A DNA stretch of 64,000 nt from Deinococcus actinosclerus (GCF_001507665.1 NZ_CP013910.1:991501-1055500); one strand, 5' to 3'; counted from the stretch's first letter, positions 10,726 to 22,210 are shown. Numbers and translations: made by a program. The notes: a model not told the origin generated them from the sequence alone.

Positions 10726-12738
10726 GTGCCTCACCGCATCGTGAGTCTGGCCGCGCACAGCGGCACCGGAAAGACGACGCTGGCCGAGGCCCTGCTGCAC
10801 CGCAGCGGGGTCATTTCGCGTATGGGTCGCGTGGAGGACGGCACGACCCGCAGCGACCACACGGACGCGGAGAAGGCGCACGGCTTCTCGATCCAGACCG
10901 GGGTGCTGCGCCTGACCCACGAGGGCACGGACGTGACGGTGCTGGACACGCCGGGCTTCGCGGATTTCGTGCGGGAGATCCGCGGCGGCATCCGCGCGGC
11001 GGACAGTGTGCTCGTGCTCGTCAGCGCGGTGGGCGGCGTGGAGGTCGGCACCGAGCGCGCCTGGGCGACCGCCGACCGTTTCGGCATGCCGCGCGTGGTG
11101 GTCGTCAACCGCATGGACCGGGACCGGGCGGACTTCTTCACGGTCCTTGCGGACGTGCGGGCCAGCCTGAAGGGGCCGGTCGCGGCGGCGTTGCTGCCGG
11201 TGGGGGAGGGGCCGGACTTCCGGGGCGTGGTGAACGTCCTGACCGGCGAGGTGAGCCCCCCGCAGGAGCTGCCCCCCACCCTGACCGGCGCGCTGCGCGA
11301 GGCGCGGGACGCACTGCTCGACGCCATCGTGGAGACGGACGACGACCTGATGGGCCGCTACCTGGAGGGCGAACCCATCGGGGACGACGAGCTGGAGGCG
11401 GCGTACCTGCGGGCGGTGCACGCGGGCACCCTCTACCCGGTGCTGCCCGTCAGTGCCATGACCGGGGTGGGGCTGGACGCGCTGCTGCACCTGATGGTCA
11501 CGGGGCTACGCAGCGCCCGCGAGCGCGGCCCGCTGACCGGCGTGGACGGCCAGACCCGCGAGCCTGCGCCGGACGCCCCCCTGAGCGCGCGGGTATGGCG
11601 GGTGTCCATCGACCCGTTCGTGGGCAAGGTCGCGTACATCCGCGTCTGGAGCGGCACGCTACGCCCCGGCGACACCCTGCGTAACACCTCGCAGGACCTG
11701 GACGTGCGCCCCATGCACCTGTACGTCCCGAACGGCAAGGACCTCACCGAGGTGCCCGAACTGCCCGCCGGGAGCATCGGCGTGCTGACCAAACTGCCGG
11801 ACCTGCACGCCGGGGACACCCTGGCCGACCCCGATCAGCCCATCACGTACGACCCGCTGTGGCTGCCCGAACCGGTCCACACCGTCGCCATTCACCCCGC
11901 CACCCGCCAGGACGAGGACAAACTCGGCGCGGCCCTCGCGAAACTGCGCGAGGAGGACCCCACCCTCCACTACGCGCGCGAACCGCAGACCGGCGAGCAA
12001 CTCCTGTCCGGCATGGGCGACATGCACCTGGGCATCGCCGTCGAGAAGCTGGCCGCGCAGGGCGTCACCGTGACCACCACCCCACCCCGCATCCCCTACC
12101 GCGAAACCATCCACGCGCCCGCCGAGGCGCAGGGTAAACACCGGAAACAGAGCGGCGGACACGGACAATATGGCGACTGCAAGATCCGCATCGAACCCGG
12201 CGAAGGCTTCGCCTTCCGCTCCGCCGTGGTGGGCGGCGCGATTCCCGGCAAATACATCCCCAGCATCGAGAAGGGCGTGCAGGACGCCATGCAGCGCGGC
12301 GCACTCGCCGGGTACCCCATGCAGGACGTCCAGGTCACCGTCCTGGACGGCAGTTACCACGACGTGGACAGCAGCGACATCGCCTTCCGCACCGCCGGGA
12401 GCCTCGCCCTGAAAAACGCCGTGGCGAACGCCCGCCCGGGCCTCCTCGAACCCGTCGTGCAACTGCGCGTCCGCGCCCCCGCCTCCTTCACCGGGGACCT
12501 CATCAGCGACCTGCAGACCCGCCGCGCCCGCGTGCAGGGCATGGACCCCGAAGGGACCGTCATCGTCGTCACCGCCCTCGTCCCGCAGGCTGAGCTCCAG
12601 ACCTACAGCGCCGACCTGCGCTCCCTGACCGGCGACCGCGGCGCGTTCAGCCTCAAACCCCACGGGTACCAGCCCGTCCCGGAACCCCTCGCGAAGAAGA
12701 TCATCGAGGCGCGGCAGGGCGAACTGGCTGGAGCGTAG
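10726..12738 (+). CDS. Elongation factor G-like GTPase
   Basis: A 670-residue translational GTPase with EF-G domain order: G domain, beta-barrel, domains III-V. The P-loop reads AHSGTGKTT (canonical EF-G: AHIDAGKTT), switch II region DTPGFADF, and the guanine motif is NRMD. Domain IV includes [10 protein letters not shown]. This matches the second EF-G-like subfamily (often called FusA2 or EF-G2), whose role is unclear. It starts at GTG 10726. A TACACT box (10631-10636) is the likely promoter, leaving a leader of roughly 80 nt. AAAGGA lies 13 nt upstream of the start, farther than usual. Confidence 0.88.
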   Translation: MPHRIVSLAAHSGTGKTTLAEALLHRSGVISRMGRVEDGTTRSDHTDAEKAHGFSIQTGVLRLTHEGTDVTVLDTPGFADFVREIRGGIRAADSVLVLVSAVGGVEVGTERAWATADRFGMPRVVVVNRMDRDRADFFTVLADVRASLKGPVAAALLPVGEGPDFRGVVNVLTGEVSPPQELPPTLTGALREARDALLDAIVETDDDLMGRYLEGEPIGDDELEAAYLRAVHAGTLYPVLPVSAMTGVGLDALLHLMVTGLRSARERGPLTGVDGQTREPAPDAPLSARVWRVSIDPFVGKVAYIRVWSGTLRPGDTLRNTSQDLDVRPMHLYVPNGKDLTEVPELPAGSIGVLTKLPDLHAGDTLADPDQPITYDPLWLPEPVHTVAIHPATRQDEDKLGAALAKLREEDPTLHYAREPQTGEQLLSGMGDMHLGIAVEKLAAQGVTVTTTPPRIPYRETIHAPAEAQGKHRKQSGGHGQYGDCKIRIEPGEGFAFRSAVVGGAIPGKYIPSIEKGVQDAMQRGALAGYPMQDVQVTVLDGSYHDVDSSDIAFRTAGSLALKNAVANARPGLLEPVVQLRVRAPASFTGDLISDLQTRRARVQGMDPEGTVIVVTALVPQAELQTYSADLRSLTGDRGAFSLKPHGYQPVPEPLAKKIIEARQGELAGA

Positions 12739-12739
12739 G

Positions 12740-13408
12740 TCAGGGTCCCGGGTGAGGGAAGGTCTCCCGGATCACGCGGCCGTGCCGGAAGGTGGTGATC
12801 TGATCGCCGTACGGGACTCCGCCGATGACCGTCCAGGTGGTCGCGCGCAGCAGGGTTTCCACGTCGGTCAGGGGTTCGTCGGGCGGGCCGCGCAGCCACA
12901 GGAGGTCCGTGGCGCTCAGGCCGACGCTGGAGGCGCGGATGCGTTTGCTGAGGCTCAGGACGCTGTCGGGTGGAGGCGTGAAGCTCAGCGTGCGGTTCAG
13001 GTGCGTCTCGTCCAGGAAAGCGATCCGGAAGACCGTGCAGGACGGCACCTCCAGGCCCTGCCACCAGCGGGGGAGGGGACCGTTCCCGCTGCTGCTCGAC
13101 ACGGGTTCCGCCGGGTCCTGCGGTTCGAGGGTGAGAATGATGGCCTGCGGCGTCGCCTGCTCGCGGACGTGTCCGTTCACGCCGATCTCGACCATGCGTG
13201 GGCCGGTCTGCTCGACCTGCGTGACCCGGACCGGGGTGATCAGTGGAATGAGGTACTCGGTGGTGCTGCCCCCCCGGACGCAGCGCAGCGGGCCGCCGCC
13301 GTACACCCAGGCGTCCCGTCCGGCCAGCCGCGCCAGTGCCGACGGGAGGGTATCAGCCGGGGCGCGGCAGGCGACCAGCAGCGGCAGGAGGAGCAGCCAG
13401 GGGCGCAT
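12740..13408 (-). CDS. Putative lipoprotein of unknown function
   Basis: A 222-residue protein starting [18 protein letters not shown] is a lipobox, predicting lipidation at Cys14 and anchoring in the cell envelope. The rest holds several short beta-rich segments and a late [15 protein letters not shown] stretch resembling proteins that carry a small outer-membrane-assembly-type repeat, but I cannot assign a family. Converges on the EF-G-like gene with one base between stop codons, and is divergent from the threonine aldolase. Confidence 0.7.
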   Translation of the reverse strand: MRPWLLLLPLLVACRAPADTLPSALARLAGRDAWVYGGGPLRCVRGGSTTEYLIPLITPVRVTQVEQTGPRMVEIGVNGHVREQATPQAIILTLEPQDPAEPVSSSSGNGPLPRWWQGLEVPSCTVFRIAFLDETHLNRTLSFTPPPDSVLSLSKRIRASSVGLSATDLLWLRGPPDEPLTDVETLLRATTWTVIGGVPYGDQITTFRHGRVIRETFPHPGP

Positions 13409-13479
13409 CGTCCAGGCATACCACCTCCTGTCCTGGGGCGCGTCCCACTTTGGGTGCGGCGGGGCGTAGCATCCGGGGC

Positions 13480-14499
<1,020 letters not shown>

Positions 14500-14577
14500 C
14501 GCGCCGCGCCGGGGGCAGCTCGCGCCTCAACTTTCCGTTGACGCGCCGGTTGCCCCGCGCGCGGTAGGCTCGGGGGC

Positions 14578-15540
14578 ATGACTGTGCCCGAGCCCCCGCC
14601 GATCAGTGTGCCGCCCGCTCCCCCTGCTGCGCCCGACGGGGTGCGGGCGGTCAGCGGGAACCGGGCGGCGCTGGCGCTGCTGGTGGTGCAGAACGTGGCC
14701 TCGGCGCTGCTGGTCGCGGCGGGGCTGCCGCTGGGCACCGCGCTGCTGGGTACCTTCGCCGTGGTGGTGCTCGTCGGGCTGACCCTCTTCCGGGGTACGG
14801 TGGGCGCCCTGTTCCGCGATTCGCGCTGGCGCACGCCGCCGTCCTGGGGGGTGGCGCTCGCGGCGTTCGCGCTGGCGTTCCTGGCGTCGCGGGCGTTCGT
14901 GCTGGCATTCGTGACGCTCGTGCCGTCGTCCGCGAACGCGGTGCCGCAGTTCCTGAGCCAGGGGTCGGACGTGTGGGTGCTGCTGCTGGCGGCGGGCATC
15001 CTGATCCCCGTGGCCGAGGAGGTGGCCTTCCGGGGCCTGCTCATGCGCGGGCACGAGCGGGCGGCAGGCTTCACGGTCGCGGCGCTGACGAGCACGCTGG
15101 TGTTCTCGCTGGCGCACGGCGTGCCCGCCAGCATCGTGGGCATCCTGCCGCTGGCGTACGTGCTGGCGCGGGTGGTGCAGCATACCGGCAGCCTGTGGAA
15201 CAGCGTGATCGTGCACGCGCTGAACAACACCATCGCGGTGGCGCTGGGCAGCCTGCTGGCGGGCCGTCTGCCCCAGGACACCGGGCAGGCGACGGAACTC
15301 CTGAAGAACGAGGCGCTGCGCCTGCCGCTGGCCGGGGGCGCGGCGCTGTTCGGGACGGTGGTGTTCGTCGTGCTGCACCTGTGGCTCACGCCGAAGGCCG
15401 ATCCGCAGGTGCGCAGTGCGCCCGGTCCCTGGCTGAGCGGCGCGTTCGTGGTGATGCTGCTGTTCGGGCTGGGTGCCGCGGCCCTGACCGTGCCGGGCGT
15501 GACGCAGTGGATCACGGACCTGCGCGGGGCGCTGCGGTGA
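14578..15540 (+). CDS. CPBP-family intramembrane metalloprotease (CAAX protease-like)
   Basis: A 320-residue polytopic membrane protein of the Abi/CPBP family. The metal-site motifs are complete: EEVAFRG (Glu147, Glu148, Arg152), His180 in SLAHGV, and HALNN (His213, Asn217). An N-terminal Pro-rich cytoplasmic tail of about 25 residues precedes eight or so helices. Family members cleave prenylated or membrane proteins, or provide bacteriocin self-immunity; the substrate here is unknown. The ATG is 7 nt after TAGGCT. First gene of a probable three-gene unit. Confidence 0.88.
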   Translation: MTVPEPPPISVPPAPPAAPDGVRAVSGNRAALALLVVQNVASALLVAAGLPLGTALLGTFAVVVLVGLTLFRGTVGALFRDSRWRTPPSWGVALAAFALAFLASRAFVLAFVTLVPSSANAVPQFLSQGSDVWVLLLAAGILIPVAEEVAFRGLLMRGHERAAGFTVAALTSTLVFSLAHGVPASIVGILPLAYVLARVVQHTGSLWNSVIVHALNNTIAVALGSLLAGRLPQDTGQATELLKNEALRLPLAGGAALFGTVVFVVLHLWLTPKADPQVRSAPGPWLSGAFVVMLLFGLGAAALTVPGVTQWITDLRGALR

Positions 15541-15941
15541 CCGATCCGGCCCGGCAGGGCCTGTGGGCGCGGCTGCGGGCCTTCGCCCGCTACCTGAAGG
15601 CGGAACTGCTCGCCCTGAGCCTCGCGGCGCGCGACCCGCGCACGCCCTGGTACGCGCGGGTGTGGGCGCTGCTGGTCCTCGCGTACGCCCTGAGTCCCAT
15701 CGACCTGATCCCGGACTTCATCCCGGTTCTGGGACAGCTGGACGACCTGCTGCTCGTCCCGGCGGGGTTGTGGGTGGCGCTGCGCCTGATTCCGCCCGGG
15801 GTGCTCGCGGACGCCCGGCGGGAGGCGGCGGCGCATCCCGAGAAACTGGCCCGGAGTGCGGTGGGCGCGGCGCTGATCGTGCTCGTCTACGCCGCGCTGA
15901 TCGTGCTGGCGTGGGCGTGGTGGCGCGCCCGCAGCGGCTGA
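15537..15941 (+). CDS. YkvA-family (DUF1232) membrane protein
   Basis: A 134-residue protein with the DUF1232 core [17 protein letters not shown] followed by [18 protein letters not shown], and a hydrophobic C-terminal helix. The molecular function of the family is unknown. It starts at the GTG of a GTGA overlap with the upstream CPBP protease gene, so the two are almost certainly cotranslated. Confidence 0.88.
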   Translation: MTDPARQGLWARLRAFARYLKAELLALSLAARDPRTPWYARVWALLVLAYALSPIDLIPDFIPVLGQLDDLLLVPAGLWVALRLIPPGVLADARREAAAHPEKLARSAVGAALIVLVYAALIVLAWAWWRARSG

Positions 15942-15962
15942 GCGCGTAGGATGCGGGCACTG

Positions 15963-16685
15963 ATGGCCCGTTCCCGCAAGCCCCGCCCCGACGCTCCCGC
16001 TGCCGCCCCGCTGCCCGCCCAGGCCGACGCCCCGCTGCCGGCCTCGATCCTGGCCGGCCCACGCCTCTTCGCGCGCGCGCTGGCGCCGACCGAGCCGCTC
16101 GCGTGGCGGTACCTGGGTGTGGTGGCGGTCGCGGCGGTGCTGTCCGGCGGGGCGTACGCGGCGCTGGTGCGCCCGGCGGTCAATCTGGCAGCCGAGGTGG
16201 CGGGCGGCGCGGCGCCGCTGGCCACGCACGCGCTGAACGTGATCGGCGGGGCGTTCCTGTCGATGTTCACGTTCGGGCTGATGTGGGGCCTGGGCCTGCT
16301 CGGCGCGGGCCGCGCGGGCCGCCCGGCCGAGGTGTTCGGCGCGACCTTCGCGCTGCTGCCGCCGCTGTACGTGCTGGTCATCGTCCTGAGTGTCCTGATC
16401 CCCGACGGGGCGTGGCGCCCGGCGGCCGACGCGCTGGCGGCAGTGGGGAAGGACCCGAACGCGGCGCAGCGGCTGGGGCTGGCGGGCCTGAAGACGACCT
16501 CGGCGGCGTTCCTGCTGCTCGTGGTCACGCTGGCGGCGCCGCTGGTGCAGTCCGGGCTGGCCTTCGTCGCGTTCCGCGAGCTGACGGGCCGGGCTGGCCG
16601 CGCGGCACTGGGGGCGCTGCTGCCGCTGCTGCCGGCGCTGGCGGTGGGCTTCATCGCGCTGGCGCCCGTGCTGCTGGCCCGCTGA
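15963..16685 (+). CDS. Polytopic membrane protein, Yip1-like
   Basis: A 240-residue protein with a Pro/Ala-rich hydrophilic N-terminus and about five hydrophobic segments. Layout and the Gly/Ala-rich helices resemble bacterial Yip1-domain proteins, but I see no decisive motif. The start is uncertain: TAGGAT (15947-15952) lies 10 nt before the ATG at 15963, while an ATG inside that box (15951) would add four residues. It lies 21 nt after the DUF1232 gene and is likely part of the same unit. Confidence 0.65.
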   Translation: MARSRKPRPDAPAAAPLPAQADAPLPASILAGPRLFARALAPTEPLAWRYLGVVAVAAVLSGGAYAALVRPAVNLAAEVAGGAAPLATHALNVIGGAFLSMFTFGLMWGLGLLGAGRAGRPAEVFGATFALLPPLYVLVIVLSVLIPDGAWRPAADALAAVGKDPNAAQRLGLAGLKTTSAAFLLLVVTLAAPLVQSGLAFVAFRELTGRAGRAALGALLPLLPALAVGFIALAPVLLAR

Positions 16686-16693
16686 ACGGGCGA

Positions 16694-16721
16694 AGCCGCC
16701 CCGCTGGTGGGCGGGGCGGCT
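16694..16721. terminator. Bidirectional terminator hairpin
   Basis: A perfect 11-bp stem (AGCCGCCCCGC with GCGGGGCGGCT) and a 6-nt loop between convergent genes ending at 16685 and 16741. Confidence 0.7.
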
Positions 16722-16740
16722 CAGGCGCGCGGGGTGACGG

Positions 16741-17244
16741 TCAGAACACGCCCTTGGCCGGCTCCCACAGCCGCCACAGCTCGTACAGACCGATCAGGAG
16801 GTGCAGAACGACCTTCGCGGCGATCCCGGCGAGCAGACCGACCAGGGTGCCCCAGGCGCTGCGCAGCGCGTCCATGGGCGCCTTGCGCACGATCAGCAGC
16901 TCGGCGATGAGCGCTCCGGCCAGCGGCCCCACGATCAGGCCGAACGGAATGACCGGCAGGATCCCCACGAGTCCGCCGATGACGGCGCCCCACACGGCCT
17001 GCTTGCTGCCGCCGTACTTGCGGGCCCCCCAGGCCGAGGCGACGTTGTCCACCATGCTGATCAGGATCGTGATGACCAGGAAGGTCAGCAGGAACGGCAG
17101 GTCCGGCCACGGCTGAAAGCCGTCCACCAGGGTCGCGGCGACACTGCCGATGAAGATGATGACGGTGGCGGGCAGGGCGGGCACGAAGGTGCCGATCATG
17201 CCGATCACCCAGGCGACGAGGAAGATCAGGAACGCGAGACTCAC
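16741..17244 (-). CDS. DUF456 family membrane protein
   Basis: A 167-residue integral membrane protein matching DUF456: an N-terminal helix, then [17 protein letters not shown], a second pair of helices, and [23 protein letters not shown], the Gly-rich block characteristic of the family. Function unknown. The start is GTG at 17244, 5 nt after TACTGT. Located directly downstream of the initiator tRNA terminator but with its own promoter. Confidence 0.85.
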   Translation of the reverse strand: MSLAFLIFLVAWVIGMIGTFVPALPATVIIFIGSVAATLVDGFQPWPDLPFLLTFLVITILISMVDNVASAWGARKYGGSKQAVWGAVIGGLVGILPVIPFGLIVGPLAGALIAELLIVRKAPMDALRSAWGTLVGLLAGIAAKVVLHLLIGLYELWRLWEPAKGVF

Positions 17245-17300
17245 ACGCCACAGTACGGACCGGGCCGGGCGAACGTTCCCCGGCGTGCCGGCAGGACAAC

Positions 17301-17326
17301 AGAAGAAACCCCCACCGAAGTGGGGG
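17301..17326 (-). terminator. Rho-independent terminator of tRNA-fMet
   Basis: CCCCCAC-TTCG-GTGGGGG on the minus strand, a UUCG-capped stem followed by TTTCTTCT, starting 5 nt after the CCA end of the tRNA gene. Confidence 0.9.
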
Positions 17327-17330
17327 CGTT

Positions 17331-17409
<79 letters not shown>

Positions 17410-17635
17410 ACTCTGGTTCTTCTTTTCGCGCTTTCTTCGCGTTGCCGCGTTCAGCGCTCAGAAATAGTATCTCCACCTTCCCGATCTGTCAACACCCTGG
17501 CGCGGCGAGGCCGAAACCGGGCGCCCGGGCGGCCGTCACCGGAGCGCGCGTGGCGGTCCGCCCGGCCTGCCGGACCGTGGGGACGGCGTGCCTCACGACA
17601 GTCCACCGCCGCGCCGGACAGGTACGCTGGGCGGC

Positions 17636-18646
17636 GTGAGCGCGCCCGAACCGACCGCCATCCAGACCCGCAAGCTGCGGCACATCGAGGCGTGCCTGCG
17701 GCCCGACAGTCAGTACGCGCGGCAGACCACCGGGCTGGAGGGCGTGGCGTGGCCGTACCGGGCGCTGCCCGAACGCAACCTGGAGGACGTGAACCTGCGC
17801 GCCTCCTTCCTGGGCCGCCCGCTGGCCGCGCCCGTGCTGATCGGCGCGATGACGGGCGGGGCCGAGGCGGCGGGGCGCATCAACCGGAACCTCGCCGTGG
17901 CCGCGCAGCGCCTGGGGATCGGCATGATGCTGGGTTCGCAGCGCGTCATGCTGGAACGCCCGGAGGCCGCCGCGTCCTTCCAGGTGCGGGACGTCGCGCC
18001 GGACATCCTGCTCGTGGGAAACCTGGGCGGCGCGCAGTTCCTGCTCGGCTACGGTCCCGAACAGGCCCGGCGCGCGGTGCAGGAGGTCGGGGCGGACGCG
18101 CTGGCCATCCATGTCAACCCGCTTCAGGAGGCGCTGCAACCGGGCGGCGATACGCGCTGGGCGGGGCTGCGTGACCGCCTGGCAGAGGTGATCCCGGACC
18201 TGGACTTCCCGGTGATCCTCAAGGAGGTCGGGCACGGGCTGGACGCCGCGTCGGCGGCGCTGGCCGCCCCGCTGGGGTTCGCGGCGCTGGACGTGGCGGG
18301 CGCGGGCGGCACGAGCTGGGCGCGGGTGGAGCAGCTCGTGCATCACGGCGAGGTCCGCACGCCGGACCTGTGCGACCTGGGCGTGCCGACCGCGCAGGCG
18401 CTGCGGGACGCCCGGCTCGTGGCGCCGGGTGTTCCGCTGATCGCGTCGGGTGGGATCCGCACCGGCCTGGACGCCGCGCGCGCCCTGTGCCTGGGGGCCG
18501 AGGCGGTCGCGGTGGCCCGCCCGCTGCTGGAACCGGCCCTGCACAGCGCCGAGGCGGCCGAGGACTGGCTGGCGAACTTCATTCACGAGCTGCGCGTGGC
18601 GCTCTTCGTGGGGGGCTACGCGGCCGTGCGCGACCTTCGCTGCTGA
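17636..18646 (+). CDS. fni: Type 2 isopentenyl-diphosphate delta-isomerase
   Basis: FMN-dependent enzyme interconverting IPP and DMAPP, needed for carotenoid and quinone precursors; 336 residues. Conserved features: IQTRKLRHIEACLR at the N-terminus, the FMN-binding PVLIGAMTGG, HVNPLQEALQPGGD with the Mg/phosphate site, and the C-terminal IASGGIRTGLDAARAL flavin-phosphate loop. It starts at GTG 17636, 6 nt after TACGCT (17623-17628). Works in the same pathway as dxs at 34-36 kb. Confidence 0.95.
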   Translation: MSAPEPTAIQTRKLRHIEACLRPDSQYARQTTGLEGVAWPYRALPERNLEDVNLRASFLGRPLAAPVLIGAMTGGAEAAGRINRNLAVAAQRLGIGMMLGSQRVMLERPEAAASFQVRDVAPDILLVGNLGGAQFLLGYGPEQARRAVQEVGADALAIHVNPLQEALQPGGDTRWAGLRDRLAEVIPDLDFPVILKEVGHGLDAASAALAAPLGFAALDVAGAGGTSWARVEQLVHHGEVRTPDLCDLGVPTAQALRDARLVAPGVPLIASGGIRTGLDAARALCLGAEAVAVARPLLEPALHSAEAAEDWLANFIHELRVALFVGGYAAVRDLRC

Positions 18647-18752
18647 GCCGGCCACGCGAGGCGCCGGGCAGAGGAGAGGCGCGGTCACGGGCTGGGGTCA
18701 GCCGGCACGCGCCACACGGGCCGGGCCCCGGCCCCTCTGCCCAGGTTTACAA

Positions 18753-18786
18753 GGCAGCGGCGGACATGATCACGTCCGCCGCTGCC
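18753..18786. terminator. Bidirectional terminator hairpin
   Basis: A perfect 13-bp stem (GGCAGCGGCGGAC with GTCCGCCGCTGCC), 8-nt loop, between the convergent fni and ychF genes. Confidence 0.75.
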
Positions 18787-18800
18787 CCCGTCTGCGGTGG

Positions 18801-19898
18801 TTACATGTTGTGCAGGACGTTCATGATGTCGCCGTCCTTCATCACGTACTCCTTGCCTTCGGTGCGCACCCAGCCCTTGCTCTTGGCTCCGGCCCAGCCG
18901 CCGGCCTCGACCATCTTGTCCCACTCGATGACCTCGGCGCGGATGAAGCCCCGCTCCAGGTCGCTGTGGATCTCACCGGCCGCCTCGGGGGCCTTCTCGC
19001 CGCGGCGGATCGTCCAGGCGCGCACTTCCTTCTCGCCGCTCGTGATGAACGTGATCAGGCCCAGCGTGTCGTAGCCGACCTTGACGAGCTGATCCAGGCC
19101 GCTTTCCTGCACGCCCAGTTCCTCCAGGAACATGCGCGCCTCGTCTTCGGGCATCTCGGCCAGTTCGCCCTCGATCTGCGCGCTGATCTTCACGACCTGC
19201 GCGCCCTCGGCGGCGGCGTACTCGCGCACCTGCTGCACGTACGCGTTGTCCTCGGTCAGGTTGTCCTCACCGACGTTCGCGACGTAGATCACGGGTTTGG
19301 TGGTGATCAGCCCGAACTCCTTCGGGATGGGCGCGTCGTACGTGCCCGCGCGGGCGGGTTTGCCCTCGGAGAGCACCGCGATGATCTGCTCGGCCAGTTC
19401 CGCCTGCTCTTTCGCGTCCTTATCGTTCCCCTTGGCCTTCTTCTGCAGGTTCTGCAGGCGTTTTTCCAGGCCGCCCAGGTCCGCGAGGATCAGTTCCGTG
19501 TTGATCGTCTCGATGTCGTCGATGGGGTCCACGCGGCCCGCGACGTGAATGACGTTCCCGTCCTCGAAGCAGCGCACGACGTGCGCGATGGCGTCCACCT
19601 CGCGGATGTTCGCCAGGAACTGGTTGCCCAGGCCCTCGCCCTTGCTGGCGCCCTTCACGAGGCCCGCGATGTCCACGAACTCCACGAACGTCGGGATGAT
19701 CGGCGGCACGCGCTCGCCCTTCGTGAACACGCGGCTGAGCGCGGCGAGGCGCTCGTCCGGGACGGTCACGCGCCCCACGTTCGGCTCGATGGTCGCGAAC
19801 GGGTAGTTCGCCGCGAGCGCCCCGGCGCGCGTGATGGCGTTGAACAGCGTGCTTTTCCCGACGTTCGGCAGACCGACAATTCCAATAGCAAGACCCAT
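18801..19898 (-). CDS. ychF: Ribosome-binding ATPase YchF
   Basis: Obg-family P-loop NTPase that prefers ATP and associates with 70S ribosomes, 365 residues. Walker A is GLPNVGKST at the N-terminus, the G3 region [20 protein letters not shown] is diagnostic for YchF, and a TGS domain ends the protein ([10 protein letters not shown] onward). The ATG at 19898 has a good GGAAGGAG 5 nt upstream, so this gene uses a leadered mRNA; a TACACT box about 45 nt upstream is the probable promoter. Confidence 0.97.
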   Translation of the reverse strand: MGLAIGIVGLPNVGKSTLFNAITRAGALAANYPFATIEPNVGRVTVPDERLAALSRVFTKGERVPPIIPTFVEFVDIAGLVKGASKGEGLGNQFLANIREVDAIAHVVRCFEDGNVIHVAGRVDPIDDIETINTELILADLGGLEKRLQNLQKKAKGNDKDAKEQAELAEQIIAVLSEGKPARAGTYDAPIPKEFGLITTKPVIYVANVGEDNLTEDNAYVQQVREYAAAEGAQVVKISAQIEGELAEMPEDEARMFLEELGVQESGLDQLVKVGYDTLGLITFITSGEKEVRAWTIRRGEKAPEAAGEIHSDLERGFIRAEVIEWDKMVEAGGWAGAKSKGWVRTEGKEYVMKDGDIMNVLHNM

Positions 19899-20015
19899 AC
19901 AGACTCCTTCCACACGCCGCTTCAGGCGGCGCGGCAACCCTGACAGTGTACAGGCAAGCGCGAGACCGTGGCGCGCTCCGGTCCGGCCGCCGGCGTTCCG
20001 GGCCCGTCCTGCGCC

Positions 20016-21506
20016 TCAGACCTTCAGGCTGTTGCGGCCACCCTGTTTGACCTCGTAGAGGTTCCGGTCGGCCCGTTCGATCAGGCGGATGAAGTCCTGA
20101 CCGTCCAGCGCCACGCCGATACTCACCGTCACCGAGAAGGTGTCGCGGCCCTCGTGGAAGACCAGCCCATTGACCCCGTCCAGGATCTGACGGCACGCCG
20201 GGACGACCGAGCCGCCACCGAAGCGCACGAACAGGAATTCCTCACCGCCGTAGCGGACGATCAGGTCTGCCGGCGTGGCGACCCCCTGAAGGAGCCGCGC
20301 GATGGCCTGGATGACCCGGTCGCCGGCCGGATGCCCCCAGCGGTCGTTGACCTGCTTGAACAGGTCAATGTCGATCAGGGCCAGGGACAGCGCACCGTCC
20401 TGCCCGGCCCACGCCTCCAGCCGCTCGCGCAGCAGGTGCCGGTTGGCGAGCCCGGTCAGCGGATCGGTGCGGCTGAGCATCGTCAGCTCGGCGTGCTCCA
20501 CCTCCAGCTGCCGGGCGTAGTTCAGCAGGTGCGTGTGGTTGCGCTCGGCTTCCTCCCACGCCAGGAAACTCTCGAAGAGCTTGCGGGCGTGCCGCCACTG
20601 GGCCTCGCTGGCGACCTTCTCGTACTGCGCGCTGCGGCGCAGCGTCCGCAGGCCGTCGGCGTGGTTCCCCAGCGCCTCGTAAGCCTCGCTCAGACGGGCG
20701 TACAGCAGGGCCAGGTACTCGTGATTGTCCATCGCCTCGAGTTTGGGCAGCAGCGCCGAGACGTGCTCGATGATCTCGGCCGGAGCGGCGTGCCGCGACA
20801 GCGCGATCCAGGCCTGGGCCTGAACGTTGATGTCCTGCGTGGACCTGAGCAGCGCGTAGAGGCGCGCCCGGTAGATCCGGAGTTCCCGGTCGTACCCCAG
20901 GGTTTCGAGGAGCGGGAAGAGCGAACTGAGGATCAGGGTCTCGATCACGGGTTTGAGCACGTCTCCCGGCGCTTCCAGGGCGGCGAAGTAGAACTGGACT
21001 GCCGTTTCCAGCGCGCCCGCCTCCTGATAGATGTTGCCGAGGTTGAACTGGGCCACCGGCAGTCCGATGGGTTCCGGCTCACGCTCGAAGATCCTGATCA
21101 CGTCCAGCAGGAGCTGCTCGGCCCGGACCGGATGCGCGGCGCGGATGATGGCCGCGAAGTCGTGCAGGCCGATGGCCTCCAGACGGGTGTCCCTGATGAG
21201 GCGGCTGACCCGGATCTGCTCTTCCAGGTGGGACAGCGCCTGATCGATGTGGTTCATGCCGTGCGCGACGCACGCCGCGACATTCAGGGCCCGGGCGTAC
21301 CAGACGCTGGGCTCCCCGACCTTCAGGTCGTGCAGGACCGGCGTGATGAGGTCATGGGCGTCCCGCGTGCGGCCGTGTCGCCAGCTCAGGTAGGCCAGGA
21401 CCACCCGTGACCCTCTCTCCTGGATGAAGCGCAGGGCCAGGGTCTCGGCATGTTCTGAGCGGGTATCCCGTTCACTCCACGCGGTTTCCATCGGATCAGT
21501 GATCAT
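20016..21506 (-). CDS. Diguanylate cyclase with N-terminal TPR-like sensor
   Basis: A 496-residue soluble protein. Residues up to about 330 form helical TPR-like repeats (for example GLPVAQFNLGNIYQEAGA), followed by a short coiled segment and a C-terminal GGDEF domain starting near LSRTDPLTGLANRHLL. The active-site loop is RYGGEEFLF, competent for c-di-GMP synthesis. The product-inhibition RxxD site upstream of the loop is replaced by TPAD, so feedback control is probably lost. ATG 21506 is preceded by GGGGGGGAG; an overlapping GTG at 21509 is possible. Confidence 0.88.
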   Translation of the reverse strand: MITDPMETAWSERDTRSEHAETLALRFIQERGSRVVLAYLSWRHGRTRDAHDLITPVLHDLKVGEPSVWYARALNVAACVAHGMNHIDQALSHLEEQIRVSRLIRDTRLEAIGLHDFAAIIRAAHPVRAEQLLLDVIRIFEREPEPIGLPVAQFNLGNIYQEAGALETAVQFYFAALEAPGDVLKPVIETLILSSLFPLLETLGYDRELRIYRARLYALLRSTQDINVQAQAWIALSRHAAPAEIIEHVSALLPKLEAMDNHEYLALLYARLSEAYEALGNHADGLRTLRRSAQYEKVASEAQWRHARKLFESFLAWEEAERNHTHLLNYARQLEVEHAELTMLSRTDPLTGLANRHLLRERLEAWAGQDGALSLALIDIDLFKQVNDRWGHPAGDRVIQAIARLLQGVATPADLIVRYGGEEFLFVRFGGGSVVPACRQILDGVNGLVFHEGRDTFSVTVSIGVALDGQDFIRLIERADRNLYEVKQGGRNSLKV

Positions 21507-21622
21507 CACTCCCCCCCGGCGGCCGGTCTCAAGTCTCTGACTGAAGAGTGGATCATGTCCTTCGGGTTGGTCGAAGATCCTGTGCGTGTCTACAGTAGCT
21601 CAACGTTGACTGAGGTGGTGGC

Positions 21623-21748
21623 GTGAAGCGTCAACGATTTGACAATATTGTAAATGACGTCAACTCAGGCTTTATGACCGATGGGCTCAGTTCAATCCTG
21701 TGGCCTTCAGATTCGATCCTTCCAGAGTCCTCTGTCAGGGTCGGCTAG
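21623..21748 (+). CDS. Possible 41-residue ORF in an AT-rich island
   Basis: A GTG-started ORF (KRQRFDNIVNDVNSGFMTDG...) with GAGGTGG 4 nt upstream and a TACAGT box (21591-21596) as a possible promoter. Only about half its third codon positions are G or C, far below the neighbouring genes, so it is either foreign DNA, a remnant, or not coding. No family recognised. Confidence 0.25.
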   Translation: MKRQRFDNIVNDVNSGFMTDGLSSILWPSDSILPESSVRVG

Positions 21749-21781
21749 GCAGTCACCAGTGCCTGTGGATTTCCTGAACGG

Positions 21782-21813
21782 CACCCCTGAACAGCCTGAG
21801 CAGGTCAGGGGTG
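21782..21813 (-). terminator. Terminator hairpin of the excalibur-domain gene
   Basis: CACCCCTGA and TCAGGGGTG form a perfect 9-bp stem about 30 nt beyond the stop at 21842. Confidence 0.55.
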
Positions 21814-21841
21814 ACTGACCCGGCGGCCGAGCCACGCCAGT

Positions 21842-22210
21842 TCAGCGGGCCAGCAGGGGGCGTTCCAGGTCATCGCACGCGAGGCCGTTCCGGTTGGGAT
21901 CGCGGCTGGCGAGGTACGCGGCCTCGCTGCGGCGCAGGTTCTTCAGGCCCAGGGGCACCAGCTGGCGGCACTCGCCCGGCAGATTCACGGCCTCGCGCAG
22001 GATCCAGCCTCGCTGCGCGCCGAGCTGCACGTCGCACCACAGGGCGTAGCAGCGGTTCAGGTTCAGGCGGGTGAGGGCCGGCAGGGTCCGCAGCGGCGCG
22101 CTGGCCTGGTTGGGCACCGGGTACAGGGTCGTGGCGGGCGCGACCCAGGCCGGCGCGGCCAGTGCGCCACCCAGCAGCAGCGGCAGCAGGGGGCGGGTCA
22201 GGCGGCGCAT
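21842..22210 (-). CDS. Secreted SH3-like/excalibur-domain protein
   Basis: A 122-residue exported protein. A signal peptide (MRRLTRPLLPLLLGGALAA) is followed by an SH3-like segment with NLNRCYALWCDVQLGAQRGWI. The C-terminus has the excalibur calcium-binding signature DPNRNGLACDDL with Cys in the usual place. Excalibur domains occur on surface proteins and nucleases; function here unknown. Leadered or leaderless status is not clear. Confidence 0.82.
   Translation of the reverse strand: MRRLTRPLLPLLLGGALAAPAWVAPATTLYPVPNQASAPLRTLPALTRLNLNRCYALWCDVQLGAQRGWILREAVNLPGECRQLVPLGLKNLRRSEAAYLASRDPNRNGLACDDLERPLLAR

Larger units (their letters stand above)
21510..21841. other. AT-rich intergenic island with palindromes
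   Basis: More than 300 bases of lower GC content between the GGDEF gene start and the excalibur gene stop. It holds the perfect palindromes TCAACGTTGA (21600-21609) and ACAATATTGT (21642-21651), repeated GTCAAC words, the possible 41-codon ORF, and a terminator at 21782-21813. The promoter of the GGDEF gene must lie here, so the palindromes are candidate operators. Confidence 0.45.

Noticed and set aside
21600..21660. RDRM-type operator in the AT-rich island
   Set aside because: Spacing and bases differ from the 17-bp damage-response palindrome, and no damage-response gene is adjacent.
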